A stretch of 64,000 nucleotides of DNA. Origin: Eulemur rufifrons (Eukaryota; Chordata; Mammalia; Primates; Lemuridae). Shown here piece after piece: positions 1 through 11,209 of the stretch. Position 1 is the stretch's first letter. Every line of letters begins with the position of its first letter. The stretch lies in contig NC_090990.1 in NCBI RefSeq assembly GCF_041146395.1, positions 42,852,001 through 42,916,000 of the forward strand, in the 5' to 3' direction. Made by a program: the position numbers and the translations under genes. The notes below the pieces were generated by a model that was not told the origin of the DNA, made no database searches, and saw only the letters and a program-made list of their open reading frames with translations.

Positions 1-202
1 GGACAGTGGACCAAAGGAGTCATGGAAATAGAAAAGATTGAGTAAATAACTTAAGATGGTTAAGGGTGTTTATTGAAGCATTGTGTATAAGACTAGCTAC
101 ACAGAAAACATCTGAAAGGAGAATATATGTCTTGACATAGAAAGCTGTTCATCACATATTGTAAACAGAAAAAAAAGCAGGCAATAAAATATAACAGGCA
201 GA

Positions 203-412
203 GGGGTATTAGCACTGTGGCTAAGATCACAGGTTCTGGAGCCTGACTATTCAAATCCTAGCTCCATCACTTGCCAGCTGTGTGATTTTAGGCAAAGCAC
301 TTACTTCCTGAGTGCTGGTTTCTGCACATGTAAAATAATAATAATAATAATAATATCCCTTCAGGGGACATTTTGAGGATTAACTGACTTGATACATGCA
401 CAAATGCTACAT
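203..412 (+). mobile_element. MIR SINE
   Basis: The MIR body is readable in sense order: 'ggttctggagcctgact', a degenerate tRNA-like B-box region, then 'agctgtgtgatttta' and the 'ggcaaagcacttact' core. A short (TAA)n expansion at about 335-354 has grown inside it, where MIRs carry 'aataataat'. Divergent and non-autonomous; no TSD is visible. Confidence 0.8.
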
Positions 413-439
413 ATCGTGATGTCATTATCACTGTATGGG

Positions 440-652
440 CCTATTTAAATAGCATATAGTCATGGGCCTCATAGCAATGTGTGGGTTGATGACAGATTAC
501 ATATGAGACGTTGGCTATACCATGTGGTCCACGTGCATAAGAGGCTACACCATCTAGGTTTGTGTAAGTACACTCTATGACACATAATGACAAAATCACT
601 TAACAACATGTTTCTCAGAACATATCCCTGTCATTAAGCAATGTATGACTAT
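440..652. mobile_element. MER2-like Tigger DNA transposon
   Basis: The stretch carries 'gaggctacaccatctagg', 'gtgtaagtacactctatga' and an end like 'cattaagcaatgtatgact'. These match my memory of the MER2 (TcMar-Tigger) non-autonomous element. The left end is eroded, so orientation is left open. No transposase frame is present. Confidence 0.65.
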
Positions 653-654
653 AT

Positions 655-1540
655 ATGTGTGGATGTATGTATATGTGTAGAAAACAGAATGTAAGGATGT
701 TAGTGTGATGAGATTATAGGTAATTTAAATTTTCTCCTTCTGCTCACTTGTAGGTTCTAGTTTTCTCCAATGAAAGTCCATTAATAGCATTAATTGTATT
801 TTTTTAAATAAAAACAAAAATAAAGTTGAGAAAGGAAAAGAAAAAGGAACCCAGATGGGTATTAGGATTTGGAGTATGAAGCCAGGAAACAGAAGAACCA
901 GAACTAAGACCAAGGGGAAAATAATGAAAGAAGGCAAGGGGGAGAGAAAGTCAAGGCCAAGACCCCAGTCACCCACACCTGGCTTCTCTGTACTAACAAC
1001 GGGATGTTGACCACAGTTAAAAGGCACAGACAATGGTTGTCCAGTTGGAGTACTATCTCGAAAACATTATGATCATGTGTTGGGTACTGAGGACTGTTTC
1101 AACTGGTTTAACAATCTGTTTTTAAATTCTGGGTTAAATTTTTTTAAAGTTCCTTTCTTTAAAAGAATACTTAAAATTTGAAGCTTCTTTTAATCTGAAT
1201 CTCTTTAGAAATACTACTGGATTGAGATATCTAATTCTTCTAAAGGAAAGCTTTTAAAGCTACATCTTGGCTTAATTTAGTAATTTCATTTACAGAATTA
1301 AGGGTCAGTTGCAGAGCTCATTTTCTGCCAAGATAGTAGCAACTAAGAACTTTGAGCAAAGTTGACAGCTGATGTCACCAAACACAATGGTCTCACTTCA
1401 TTCCAGTCTGTTCAGAAGAACTCCAGAGAGAGGAAGTTGGCTTGAACTATTATGAATGCATTTATTTTTTTAATAAACAAATATGCAAATAAAAATATAA
1501 GGAAGCTAAGTACACTGTGGTATCCTGGTTTGAATCCTGA
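655..1540. other. unassigned stretch
   Basis: No gene, RNA or confidently named repeat is seen. The segment includes a short TATGTG-rich run at its left edge and AT-rich sequence. The minus-strand frame at 725-1033 is hydrophobic and low in complexity, and resembles no protein I know. Confidence 0.4.
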
Positions 1541-1544
1541 AACA

Positions 1545-1735
1545 GAAAAAGGATCTGAGTGAACAACTGATGAAATCAAATTAAAGTCTATAGTTTAGTA
1601 TAGAAAAATACACCGTAGTTATGTACAATGTCAGCATTAGGGGAAAGCAGGTGAAGTACATATGGGAATTCTCTATGCTATTTTTACAACATTCCTATAA
1701 GTCTAAAATGATCCAAAATTGAAAGTTTATTTTGT
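1545..1735 (+). mobile_element. L1M 3' end fragment
   Basis: The sequence follows an old L1 3' UTR: 'ttaaagtctatagtttag', 'gcattaggggaaagcaggtg', 'gggaattctctatgctat', then 'taagtctaaaatgatccaaa' leading to the A-rich end. Only the terminal part remains; no ORF2 is preserved. Confidence 0.65.
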
Positions 1736-1744
1736 CTCCTGAAC

Positions 1745-1825
1745 AAGCAGATCAATCTCTATCCTTCCAGTATAGTGGCTGGCACATAAGAGACACTGTT
1801 TAGTGAATGAATAAATAAATGATAG
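1745..1825 (+). mobile_element. L2/MIR-type 3' tail
   Basis: 'agtggctggcacataagag' followed by 'tgaatgaataaataaatga' is the shared 3' tail of L2 and MIR. The fragment is too short to decide between them. Confidence 0.55.
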
Positions 1826-2029
1826 AAAAAAATTTTTATCTATGTGTCCACAACCATATAATACAGCATTAGCTCCTCAAGCACAATTTCTTTCTGTTTT
1901 TTTCCTTCTTCATTATCTACTATCTGTGTCTGTTATACACTATTTGTATACAACATACTCATGATCAGTTATTTATAACCATCTGTCTCTCTCTCTGCAC
2001 CCTCTAACCAGACTGTGAGTTTATAGGAT

Positions 2030-2285
2030 ATTTATTAATAATTACTCAACATGAACATAGTATCTATTATATTCTAAATTCTGTGCCAAGTAACTTTAAA
2101 AAAAAATCATCTCATTTATTTATCATAACCATACTCTACAATGGTTATTATTATTATCATCTCATTTTATAGATGAGGAATTTGAAGCTCAGTTAATTTA
2201 TTTGCTCAAGGTCACATATCTAGAAGGTGGCAGAGCTAGGATTTAAATTTATATTAGAGTTCACGTTCTAAACCACCACACTGAG
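2030..2285 (-). mobile_element. MIR SINE
   Basis: Reverse-complement MIR. The right half reads 'cattttatagatgaggaa', 'gctcaaggtcacatatctag' and 'ggcagagctaggattt', the antisense of the MIR core and 5' region. Nearly full length. Confidence 0.8.
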
Positions 2286-2704
2286 GAACTGGTTTTTACT
2301 CATCTTTTCAGCTTGTATTGCACAAACAGAGGTTTTTGTATACGATATGTACTCAATAAAGGTCTATACTTTTAGCTAGGAAATATAATACCTTCCAAGT
2401 CAAGAAAAAGCTATAAGCAAACCCCATCTTTGGGTTTTGCAGCCCTTCACGAGGACAGTCCATACAATGATTACATTCTATTCCTATCATGAGGACTCAG
2501 TGCCATATTCTTCTTCCAAAATGAACAGCACAGAATCTTCCTTCCTTTGCAACTTAGCTAGCCAGCTTTGAGCAATTTTACACATTGCTTGAGCCTGGTA
2601 TAGGTTTTTGCTCCAGAGAGTGTGGAACTGGGCCTACAGAGTGGAGATTAGACTGGGGCAAATTTAAGTTTAATATATGGAGGTTTGCTGGCATTTCCTC
2701 TTCA

Positions 2705-2905
2705 TAGCAACAGTAACTAACATTAACAGACATATTTACTATGTGCTGAGCTCTATTTTAAGTACCCTACATGCATTAATTTATTTAATCCTCATAATAG
2801 CACAATGGGATAGATACTATTATCATGCCCATTTTATTGAGGAAACTGAGGCACAGAGAACTTAAATATCATGCCCAAATTGTGTGGCTCCAGAGCCTAT
2901 ACTCT
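2705..2905 (-). mobile_element. MIR SINE
   Basis: Antisense MIR: 'tttactatgtgctgagctct', 'catgcattaatttatttaat' and 'gaggaaactgaggcacagag'. The small plus-strand frame at 2677-2865 lies in this repeat and is not a gene. Confidence 0.8.
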
Positions 2906-3074
2906 CCACCAGTAGTCTGCATGGCCCTTCAAAGAAATGGACTGCTTTGTGTGGTACTAAGGATCCTATGACTGGATCTATTCCAATATAGGTTAAAAGT
3001 CTTAATATTATGGATGTCGTAGAGAACATTCCTGTACTGGCTGGGTTCCTACGTCCCTTCCTGCAGATCATTGT

Positions 3075-3245
3075 AATAGCAGTGATCGCCACCTCTGAGA
3101 TACATCTGTTAAAGCATCTGTTTTGTTATCTGCAATTGTGAGTTCTCCAGTGCAGGAAATGGTATTAGATTTGCATCTTCAATGCCTCCCTACAATGTCC
3201 GATACATAGTAGGTTTGCAATAAAAATCTCCTGTGTTTGTTGGTT
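3075..3245 (+). mobile_element. L2 LINE 3' end
   Basis: Sense L2 3' UTR: 'tgtgagttctccagtgcagg', 'atgcctccctacaatgtcc', 'gatacatagtaggtttgcaa' and an AATAAA-like end. Ancient and truncated. Confidence 0.65.
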
Positions 3246-3249
3246 AACT

Positions 3250-3980
3250 CATAGGGCTCAATAACAGGTGCCCATGAAGGAAGTTAATGAGACTGGACTT
3301 TGTTCTGAAATGTCTCCGAGCCAGAGGCACTTTTCTCTCTGGAACCCGCTTGGCAAATATGATGACATCATTCACTTCCTTCGGAGTCTTGAAGGTCAGA
3401 TGGCACGGCTCCTGGCAAGCTTCCCTAGTCAGTCCCCAGGCAGGCCCTGAGTCCAACAAGGACAATCTTTAAGAGTCTGATAAATCAAATTACAATGACC
3501 CAAGCACGCTCAGTCAGTTGAATCCCTTGAATAGCTAAAGACACTAATTCATCTTTTGGAGGGAAGACATTGGCTTGTGCAATGGGACAGATAATAGACC
3601 TATTTCAGGACAGCATGAATAAGAGCAAGAGCAAGTCTTTAAAATTTCGATTATCTTTGGATAATTCTTCCTAATTTAAAGAATGAACAAAGGAAGAATT
3701 TATGAAACAGAATTTGAACAGAAATGAGATTTATAATGGATGGTTCTAAGTATAAGATAATTATAAAGAAAAAAAAAAAAAACTCCAAAAAACCCAATGA
3801 GAGTTCTACAGGCACCAGGAGGTGAACAGAACCATCCTTTATTGCAAGAAAAACTTGTGAGAGGTGAGTTTGAAAGTCTGGACAAGAGTGACACTTAAGA
3901 AGTTGTCTCCTCAGGGAACAGACGGAGGAGATACAGCTCAATGGGCTTCAAAGCCCTAAAGCCCTGATGCTGACTCTGGG
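3250..3980. other. unassigned unique stretch
   Basis: No gene or named repeat is recognised. Overlapping frames occur on both strands at 3268-3472, with no protein similarity that I recognise and no convincing splice pair. An A-rich run lies at about 3768-3782. Confidence 0.4.
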
Positions 3981-3984
3981 TCCC

Positions 3985-4125
3985 TTAATTAGCTATAAGA
4001 TTTGTGAACCTCAGTTTGTTCTCCTATAAAATGAGGATAATAATACCTTCCTCGATAATACCTTGAGAGGATTTCAGATAAGGTAGAGAATAAGCCATGC
4101 ACAGAGTGATTGATGGGAAGTGGTA
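3985..4125 (+). mobile_element. MIR SINE, partial
   Basis: Core and 3' part only: 'gtgaacctcagtttgttctc', 'aaaatgaggataataatacc', then a weak 'gaggatttcagataa'. Confidence 0.7.
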
Positions 4126-4406
4126 AGCTCTTAGCTCTCCAGAGGCCAAACCACTGGTGTGGGGATGCCATAAATAGGACTCCTATGTGGATGGAGAACT
4201 GGACCACTCAGGTACAAGATCCTTTGATTCTATACCATCTGTGCTAAATTATTGTTTCAACCTTATTTCTCACTAACCTGTGTACTCTCCTTTCCACTGA
4301 GTATTCAGGGCTCCAGGTCTTTTGACAAACCACTTGCCCACCCATCCCTCTCATCTTCCTAAACAATAATAGGAGTACGTCTAACACAAGTCTGTCTATT
4401 GCCTGC

Positions 4407-4450
4407 ATCTATCTATCTATCTATCTATCAATTATCCATCCATCCACCCA
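4407..4450. repeat. (TCTA)n microsatellite
   Basis: About six perfect TCTA units at 4407-4430 grade into imperfect 'atccatccatccaccc'. A simple tetranucleotide tract likely to be length-polymorphic. Confidence 0.85.
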
Positions 4451-4709
4451 TCTGCCCACCCCTTTCTCCCAACTATCTGTTCTTGTTCTAGCTCCTCTCC
4501 ACAGCTTTCTCTTTACTACTTCTCACATCTCTCCTTCCAAATTCTATGAGTGCATTACTTTCTTGGTGCATAACATAGACTATCCTTTATTGTTAACTAA
4601 AGCATCTAGTAAACTGTCTGAAAGCACATAGTATCTTGTATTAATCATTTTTGTATGCCTTAAAGTGCCTAAAATTGTGCATGTAGAGAAAATGTGAATA
4701 ACACAAAAC

Positions 4710-4925
4710 CCTTACTTGGTAGCAAGCACCATGCTGGGTACTTTACCTATGCTAATTAGTTCATAGAACCTTTAGGAATAACCTTGTAAGATGTCATTAT
4801 TTCCACTTTACAGGTGAGGAATCTGAATCTCTGAGGAGTTAAATGTCTTGTCCACAATTACATAAAGTGGCAGGGTCAGGTGTGATCGCCCAAAGACCTT
4901 GCATTTCTATCACATCATACTCCTT
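4710..4925 (-). mobile_element. MIR SINE
   Basis: Antisense MIR: 'aagcaccatgctgggtactt', 'ccactttacaggtgaggaat' and 'gtccacaattacataaagtg'. Divergence is high, but the order is complete. Confidence 0.7.
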
Positions 4926-4929
4926 CCAC

Positions 4930-6030
4930 CTGCACTGGGCATAGCACATGGGTCTTAACTTGCATACCACTAACATCACCTCCCAGGGGCACTGTGGAAT
5001 GAGGGGCAGGGACGTGTCTCCCATTTGCCACCCTGATTTCCACTGCTCGGTAGCTATGGATTGTTTTCCTTACGATCTCATTCTCATCCCATGAAATAGA
5101 TGTCCATAAGCATTGCCTGGGAAGAGGTAGAGCCAGGATGCCAGCCTCTTTCTTGGCAGAGTCCTGCCCTCCTGTAACTGCTGGTGCTGTGGCACAGAAC
5201 AGGTTCCTGACAATAATGAGGATGGAGGAATAAAGGAATGAATGATTAACTGTATAACAAGGAGGCTGAGTCACATCTAGCCTACTCAGATTCACTGGAA
5301 CCTTCTACAAAATGAAATGGAGAATCAGCAAACAAGAGTTCAGACAACTTATCACTCGAGCTTCCTTCTCATAGTGGGAAGACGGGGCCACTTGAGAGAA
5401 TGACAAACCTGAGATCTCGGGCTGCCTGCGCCAACATCATTCTATATGTAAATGCAGGCCTGTCATTTAAAGGGCTCCACTCCGGAACTCATTAGGTCAT
5501 CTAAAGGCAGACTGGAGCCTCCAGGAGTTTGCATAAGTGGTGTGAATCCCTTAAGAGCTGAGAAGAAACATCATCTTCTTGATGGATTAATTTATAGGCA
5601 AAAAGTGGCAGAGAAGAGATTACAAGGAACTTCTTTCCTCAAGACTTGACACAGGCACTCCTAATTATTAACCAGGGGGCCAAATGCTGAGGTCGTGTTC
5701 TAAGGCAGGGTTCAGACTAGCGATGAATGACTTCCCCTAGCAGGAAAAAAACGCATTCACACTTTCAAACAAAGAGTACACAGGAGATGCAGAGCCACTG
5801 AGAAGACTCACTCCCTCTCCAGGGGGGAAAGCTTCTCTGCGGCGCTCCCTCCTGCCTTCGTCCAGTGAATCTGAGTACGCGGGGCAGCACTGCTGTATTC
5901 TGGCTTCACAGTGGACATTTCCACAGCTGGGGAGAGGCTGGTGTGGTCTTTGTCACAATTGGGACATTCCAAAGTTACATTAGCTTCTTCAGACTCTATT
6001 GAAATGCCTGGCATGGATAAGGTTTTATTC
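4930..6030. other. unique stretch, no gene seen
   Basis: No interspersed repeat is recognised with confidence. The part at about 5430-5600 is unique and contains 'atgtaaatgcaggcctgtca' and 'ggatcaatt'-like AT motifs, but nothing decisive. Open frames here have no recognisable domain. Confidence 0.35.
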
Positions 6031-6045
6031 TGAGAAATCCCAATT

Positions 6046-6347
6046 TATGGTCAAGTGTGGTGGCTCATGCTTGTAATTCCAACACTTCGGGAGGCTGACA
6101 CAGGAGGCCAGGAGATTGAGACCAGCCTGGGCAACATAGCAAGACACCTATTTCTAAAAATAAATTAGCTGGTCCTAGTGGCACATGCCAGTAGTCCCAG
6201 CTAACTGGAAATCTGAGGTGGGAGGATCACTTGAGCCAGGAGTTCAAGATTACAGTGAGCTGTGATTGGGCCACTGCACTCCAGCCTGGAGGAAAGAGGG
6301 AGACCCTGTCTTTAAAAGAAAAAAAAAAAAAAAAAAAAAAACAGAAA
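6046..6347 (+). mobile_element. Alu (AluJ-like), full length
   Basis: A dimeric 7SL-derived SINE: left arm with 'gtggctcatgcttgtaatt', middle A-rich linker, right arm with 'agctgtgattgggccactgc', and a poly-A tail at about 6321-6341. A direct repeat (agaaatcccaatt at 6033-6045 and 6348-6360) is the target-site duplication. The right arm is of the older 'ccactgcactccagcctgg' type shared by all primates, so the insertion probably predates the strepsirrhine/haplorrhine split. Confidence 0.93.
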
Positions 6348-6384
6348 AGAAATCCCAATTATCCCAATTTAAGGTTAACTTAAA

Positions 6385-8000
6385 TCCAATTGAAGTCAAC
6401 AAAAATTTACTCAGCACCCATGTGGTGGTATGCACCATGCTAGACACTGTAGATACAGAAATGAACAAGGCAGGATTCAAACTTTCAATTAACTCACTGT
6501 CCAGGAAAATGAGCAAGAAGAGAAAAAATTACAATACAGCATGCTTGGTGCTAGGATAGAAGGGAATGTTGATGCTATCAGAATATAAGGGACAGGCATT
6601 TAGCCTCCATTTGGGGAAGTCTGGGAACAGTTCCTGGAAGACAGGATTGCTGAGCAAAGTATTGAAGAAGGAGCGAGAGCTTCAGATGAGAAGGGACAGT
6701 ATCCCAGGTAGAGGACACTGAGCAAAGGCACGGGCTTGTGAGCCAGAGTTTTGTGTGCAGGACACTTGGCTCAGCTCATTGTCATGAGGGAGCCTCACTT
6801 TTCTGGAGCAGCGCAGTGAGTGTTGGGGCTGGAGGGCCAGAGAGGAGACGGGCACAGGTGGGCCTTCCTGGCTGATGAGCGTGTCATTTAGGGTTCCACA
6901 CAGGGAAGCTACGCATCCAATTGTGCATTTCATTCTTAGAGGCATGAAGGGGGAAGGATCGCAGTGGTGAAGCAGGAGGTAAGAAGATTGTTTTGTGATA
7001 AAAATTTGGGAAACACGATGAAGACATGACATCAAGGATGGATAGGAAGTGACACATTTGGGGTGTATCAGTGGGACTGATTGTCTGAGGCCAGTGGGGA
7101 AAGGTAGAGGAAGGGGTCTGGCATGCTAGCAGGTTCCAGGCAGGAATTGCAGGTGGCTGTGGAAGGTGCTGTCTTCTGCGACAGAGATGACGAAGACAGC
7201 AACAGGTCTGGGAGGCACGGGGTGCAGTGGTGAGCTTGGGAGGAGGGAGTCCAGGTTTGCTTCTCTGAAACTGAGCCACCTGTGGGGCATTTATCTGGGG
7301 CTGTCCAACAGATGGTTTCTATCACTTAGAACTAGGGATATAGACTTTGGAGATTTTAGCAGGAAAAAATGGGTATAGAAACAGTGGATATACGTGAAAT
7401 TATAATGAAATGGGAGTAGGAACCAATTCAGTAGAAACGAAGGAAGAGGCACCTGCAATGAAGTCAGACTGCTAGGAAGACAACGTAAAAGCCAGTGCTG
7501 TCAGTAGGAGCTAGGGGGCTGGGGGGGGGGGTCGAGAAGTAGGGAGGCTCCAGGTTAAATGCAGCTACAGCAGCAAGGTGAGGACCAACAGGGTGGTGTT
7601 AGCAACTGTGGCAAGAGCTGGCCCAGGTATTCACACAGGTGGAAACCAGATGACAGGGTGTGAGGTGCTTATGGGAGGTTGATAGGAGGGGAGGATGTTA
7701 AGAATCTCGGCTGAGCAGGGAAGGAGGGAGAGAGAACACCAGCCAAAGGAGGCAGATGTGCAAAGGGAACTGTATTTGCTGCTGGTTTAGGATGAGAGAG
7801 ACCTGAGCACGTTGGCAAACTGAGAGGAAGTAGCCAGTACGAAGAAAGAAGTTCAAGAAAAAACTGAGAGAGAAGATGTGTGATGGAGTAAACTCCGAAG
7901 GAGGCAACAGAAGAAGGGATGGAGAGTAGAGAGGGAGGGAGGCCTCCAACAGGGAAAAATACTTCTTCTTCTGGGCTAGAGCAAAGGAGGTGAAAATCCT
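6385..8000 (-). mobile_element. L2 LINE, long antisense copy
   Basis: Read on the minus strand, this is a long, decayed L2 running from its 3' UTR on the left into the reverse-transcriptase region on the right. Supporting landmarks include 'gccacctgtggggcattt', 'gctgtccaacagatgg', 'gggatatagactttggagat' and 'gagagagacctgagcac', which follow the order of antisense L2 as I remember it. The part near 7540-7600 should correspond to the RT motif around 'LDLSAAFD', but it is too decayed to read. Open frames in the interval are by-products. Borders are approximate and internal gaps are likely. Confidence 0.55.
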
Positions 8001-8054
8001 ATAGAATTTAATAATTTCAGAGAAGTGCAATGCAGCGTTTAAACCATGAGTCAC

Positions 8055-8275
8055 ACAGACAAGAATCCCCAACACTCACTCTGCCACTTAGTAGCTTTGT
8101 GAGCTGGGAAAGCCACTTGAACTTTCATAGCTTTGCGTTTCTGACCCGTAAGGGAGGCTAACGGTACCTTCCCTGCCAGTGATCATGAAGATGCCACGGG
8201 AGCAGGTATGTAAAGCATTCCGGACAGTCCTGACACATAGTAAGTTAATTAGTAGTAATTTATATTAACTTGTTT
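8055..8275 (+). mobile_element. MIR SINE
   Basis: 'actctgccacttagtagctt', 'gtgagctgggaaagccactt' and a 3' end 'tcctgacacatagtaagtta' give the full MIR order in sense. Confidence 0.75.
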
Positions 8276-8279
8276 GTAT

Positions 8280-9125
8280 TGTTTTTGTCATTAATATTAT
8301 CACTATACAGTTTGAACCATGGATTTGATAAGCTTTTGTGATTTTCTAACCAGCAAACTTAATCATGTTGCCTTTGCTCATATGGAAAACTGTGTTTAGA
8401 ATTCCAAATAACTTCCTTACAAACTCTTTTGGAACAAAATTGTTTTCTTAAATAAGGACTGCCTCTTGTAACATACACATATATTGATGCAGAGGTATCT
8501 TCTTCCTACTTCTTCTCCTATTGACTTTCTACCTTTTCCAGTCTTATAAATTTAGGTTTTTAATGAAACACTACCATACATAGATTTTGACAGTGTTCCT
8601 CTTGAATTTACTGTAAAACTGATTTTGAGAAGCTTCTAGAAAGTTTTTTCAAAGTGGAAAATATTAGAATGTAGAAACTCACCGCAAAGCAGAGCACTTT
8701 GCGGGCCTGGCTCCACCTCATGCAGTAGAGTCACAGCACTATGGGGGCGTCAGGCTAGATCTCGACGACCTTGACATAAAATGCTCGTGTTGGAGCCTTC
8801 AATCTTTGGTATTTGTTTTCTTTTTCCTTTCTCACTTTATGTCTGTCTCTGTCTTCTTTATTTCTTTCAAGAGCAAATAAAAAAGCAAAGTAAGCCCTGT
8901 ATTTATGGAAAATAAACAATAAATACATCAGTAATTGCCTCTGAATAAGACTTTGGAGTTTACACGGGTCATGTAAACACACATACATGGAGAAGATCGT
9001 TGCTGTTCACTAATCAGCAACGGTCACTGACAGGGCCTGCCATCAGTCAGAGGCTGTGCTCACTCTGAGCTCAAAGAGAGGAAAATACATGACTCTTGCC
9101 CTTCAAAGATCCTCATAGCATTGGG
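8280..9125. other. AT-rich stretch, no gene seen
   Basis: No gene or named repeat is recognised. A perfect short inverted repeat sits at 8682-8704 (listed separately). The minus-strand frame at 8755-8988 is lysine-rich and has no recognisable domain. Confidence 0.35.
8682..8704. repeat. short perfect hairpin
   Basis: 'ccgcaaag' at 8682-8689 and 'ctttgcgg' at 8697-8704 are exact reverse complements around a 7-nt loop. No U-run follows, so a terminator role is not suggested. Confidence 0.7.
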
Positions 9126-9129
9126 ATTT

Positions 9130-9240
9130 AGAGAATGATTTGTCCAACATCACAGTGCTGATCCTGGACAGAACCTGCATCTTGACTGTAGGATTTCTGA
9201 GTCCAAAAGCAGTGCCATTTCCAGTATACCACTGTTGATC
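9130..9240 (-). mobile_element. MIR SINE, 5' part
   Basis: Antisense MIR fragment: 'gtccaacatcacagtgctga', 'gacagaacctgcatcttgac' and 'agtccaaaagcagtgccatt'. Confidence 0.55.
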
Positions 9241-9634
9241 CTTAATGAGAAACACAGTCTTTGCAATGGAATTTAAAAATGTTGGCAAGCGTGGTATGAA
9301 ATCCATTTTCCCAGCTAAGAACGTTCTCTTTCATTCTTTTACAATTTACTTAGAAATGACCCATTCCTCATTCTCATTCCCAGTCAAGCTGTTTGCTTTA
9401 TCCTACCTGCTACTTAACTATGTAAGTTTCTTACATTGCAACGTCTTGGTTACAGGTCCCAAACTTTTATTTGTGGCAGCGGGTGGGGTGGGAGTGTTTC
9501 CAGCATAAATTGAGATGGGATGACAAAGACATGCTGTAAGCAAGAAGCTTATTAATTTTACAGCAGAATGAAAAGGATCTTAATCATGTAATCCAGCCTC
9601 CAACTGGTCTCCCTGCCTCTAGTGTCATCCTCAC

Positions 9635-9790
9635 CACACATTCCGTGGGATCTTGAGCAGGTCATTAACCACTGGGCTTTTGTTTCCTCATCTGTAAAAT
9701 GGGACTATTCATACTTCCCTTACAGAGTTGCATGAGGACTGAATACACTAATGTTTGTGGGCTGCCCGGTGCAAGCACATACCCAATGTA
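9635..9790 (+). mobile_element. MIR SINE, partial
   Basis: 'gatcttgagcaggtcattaa', 'tttcctcatctgtaaaatgg' and 'catgaggactgaatacacta' are the MIR core and 3' segment in sense. It directly abuts a second MIR to the right. Confidence 0.8.
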
Positions 9791-9792
9791 AG

Positions 9793-10025
9793 AGTGTAGG
9801 CTCTGGAGACAGAACGCCTGTGTTCAAACCCTTACTCTGCTACTTTCCAGCCATACCATCTGAAACAAGTTACAGAGTCCCTGTGCCTCAGTTTCCCCAT
9901 CTATGACATGGGGATAAGAGAATTACCCAACTCACAGGACTGTTATAAGGCCCAAATGATTCAATCCACATCAATGCTTATAGTGCCTGGGATATAATAG
10001 GCACTGAATAAATGGGAGTTTTTAC
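9793..10025 (+). mobile_element. MIR SINE, near full length
   Basis: Second MIR in the same orientation, complete from 'taggctctggagacagaa' through 'gtgcctcagtttccccatct' to 'gcactgaataaatgggag'. Together with the previous copy it forms a head-to-tail MIR pair, more likely from two insertions than from duplication because the 5' regions differ. Confidence 0.85.
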
Positions 10026-10374
10026 ATGATCATATTTATTATAATTAATTATTATTAGTGAATGTACTTTGATCCTGAGTCAAAATCCTCAAATATTGTC
10101 AGACCTGAATAAAAGCTAAGGGGCAGGGCGCAAACACCTGGTGCTCACACAGCAGCTTGCTCTCTAACTCTCTACAGCGCATATTATTGCTGTAGAACAA
10201 ACAGAATGTCTCTGAGTTAGGACATCAATGGACTTGAAACACACATTAGGATAATCTCTTAACTATGTCCTATAAATGTTCATGGTGGTTTAAATCTTTG
10301 TTGCAACCACAATTCCTTGGGCTCCCGAGCCTGCAAGTGGTCAGCGCAGCCAGGAGGCAGGAGATGCTGCCGGG

Positions 10375-10535
10375 ATGGGGCTGTGGCCCCCAGTTGTCCC
10401 GCCCCTTCATAGTCATTCCTCTTCTCCCACCGGGAGTCCATATGCAGCTTTGTTCTTTTTCCTTCCCCGGCCCTAGCGCAGGTCCTGGCATGTAGTATGT
10501 GCTCATAAATGTTTGTTGAATTAATGTGTGAAGCA
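10375..10535 (+). mobile_element. L2 LINE 3' end
   Basis: Ends with 'gtcctggcatgtagtatgtg', 'ctcataaatgtttgttgaat', the canonical L2 terminus. Upstream pyrimidine-rich text is consistent with the L2 3' UTR. Three overlapping open frames lie across this copy and are artefacts. Confidence 0.7.
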
Positions 10536-10539
10536 TTCA

Positions 10540-10990
10540 TGAAACAACTGAATGAGGAATAAACATCCTCCTTGACTGCTGGGATGGGGAGGAGATAGTC
10601 TCACAGCCCATGTGGCTTGGGCTGTGGGACGTTTTGGGCGTTCAGTCATGGCCAGAGGAAAGAGAAGAGTGATTGATCCTAGAAGAATAGTAGCTGAAGA
10701 TACCAGAAGCCCATATTGTAACATCCTAGGGATTTTTCCAAACTTGGGTCCAGTAGGGTGAGGTGGGCCTAGAAGCAGAGGTCCCTGGGGAGAAAGCCGT
10801 GCTCACAGTCAGGTAGTAGAAACTTTCATTGCACCAGGGCTTGGCAGGAGCTTGGGGATGGGACATAGAGAAGCCATGGTTGGAGGGTCTGTGGGAGGCA
10901 TAGAGGGGACAGCAGGACTGGACACTTGTTAGTGCTGCTGCTCAACAGGATGCGAGTCAGGGCAGGCTCTGGTTCAGGTGGACAGTGGGA
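10540..10990. other. unassigned stretch
   Basis: GC-moderate sequence with no recognised gene or repeat family. The minus-strand frames here are proline/serine-rich and have no domain I can name. Confidence 0.35.
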
Positions 10991-10994
10991 AGCT

Positions 10995-11205
10995 AAGGAG
11001 CAGGTATTCACTGAATTCCTACTTCATTCCCAGAACTAAGTGCTGTTCGTGTATTATCTCAATCCTTATACTCTTAATCTCCATTTTACAGATAGAAAAA
11101 GTAACTTCCACAGACTTAAGCATTTCTCCTAGATCACACAGCTTCAAACTGACTGATACAAGATTCAAATTCCAGTTCATTTGCTTTCAGAGCCCTTGGG
11201 AGTTT
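10995..11205 (-). mobile_element. MIR SINE
   Basis: Antisense: 'tctccattttacagatagaa', 'tagatcacacagcttcaaac' and 'agattcaaattccagttca' follow the MIR order. Confidence 0.75.
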
Positions 11206-11209
11206 CAGG

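Noticed and set aside
203..412. tRNA-like A/B-box similarity in MIR copies
   Set aside because: MIRs derive from tRNA, and the residual box similarity does not make a tRNA gene. No cloverleaf can be folded from this copy.
4407..4450. Direct repeats resembling a CRISPR-like array
   Set aside because: A simple TCTA microsatellite with no spacers, in a mammalian genome.
6046..6347. Possible 7SL/SRP RNA gene
   Set aside because: The dimeric structure with middle A-linker, poly-A tail and TSD identifies an Alu, not 7SL RNA.
7511..7519. CTCF-like core 'ctagggggc'
   Set aside because: Nine-base match only, next to a poly-G run inside an L2 relic. Expected by chance at this length.
7698..8075. 125-codon minus frame with hydrophobic leucine-rich segments
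   Set aside because: Overlaps the antisense L2 relic and a MIR. It resembles neither the L2 RT domain in frame nor a known membrane protein.
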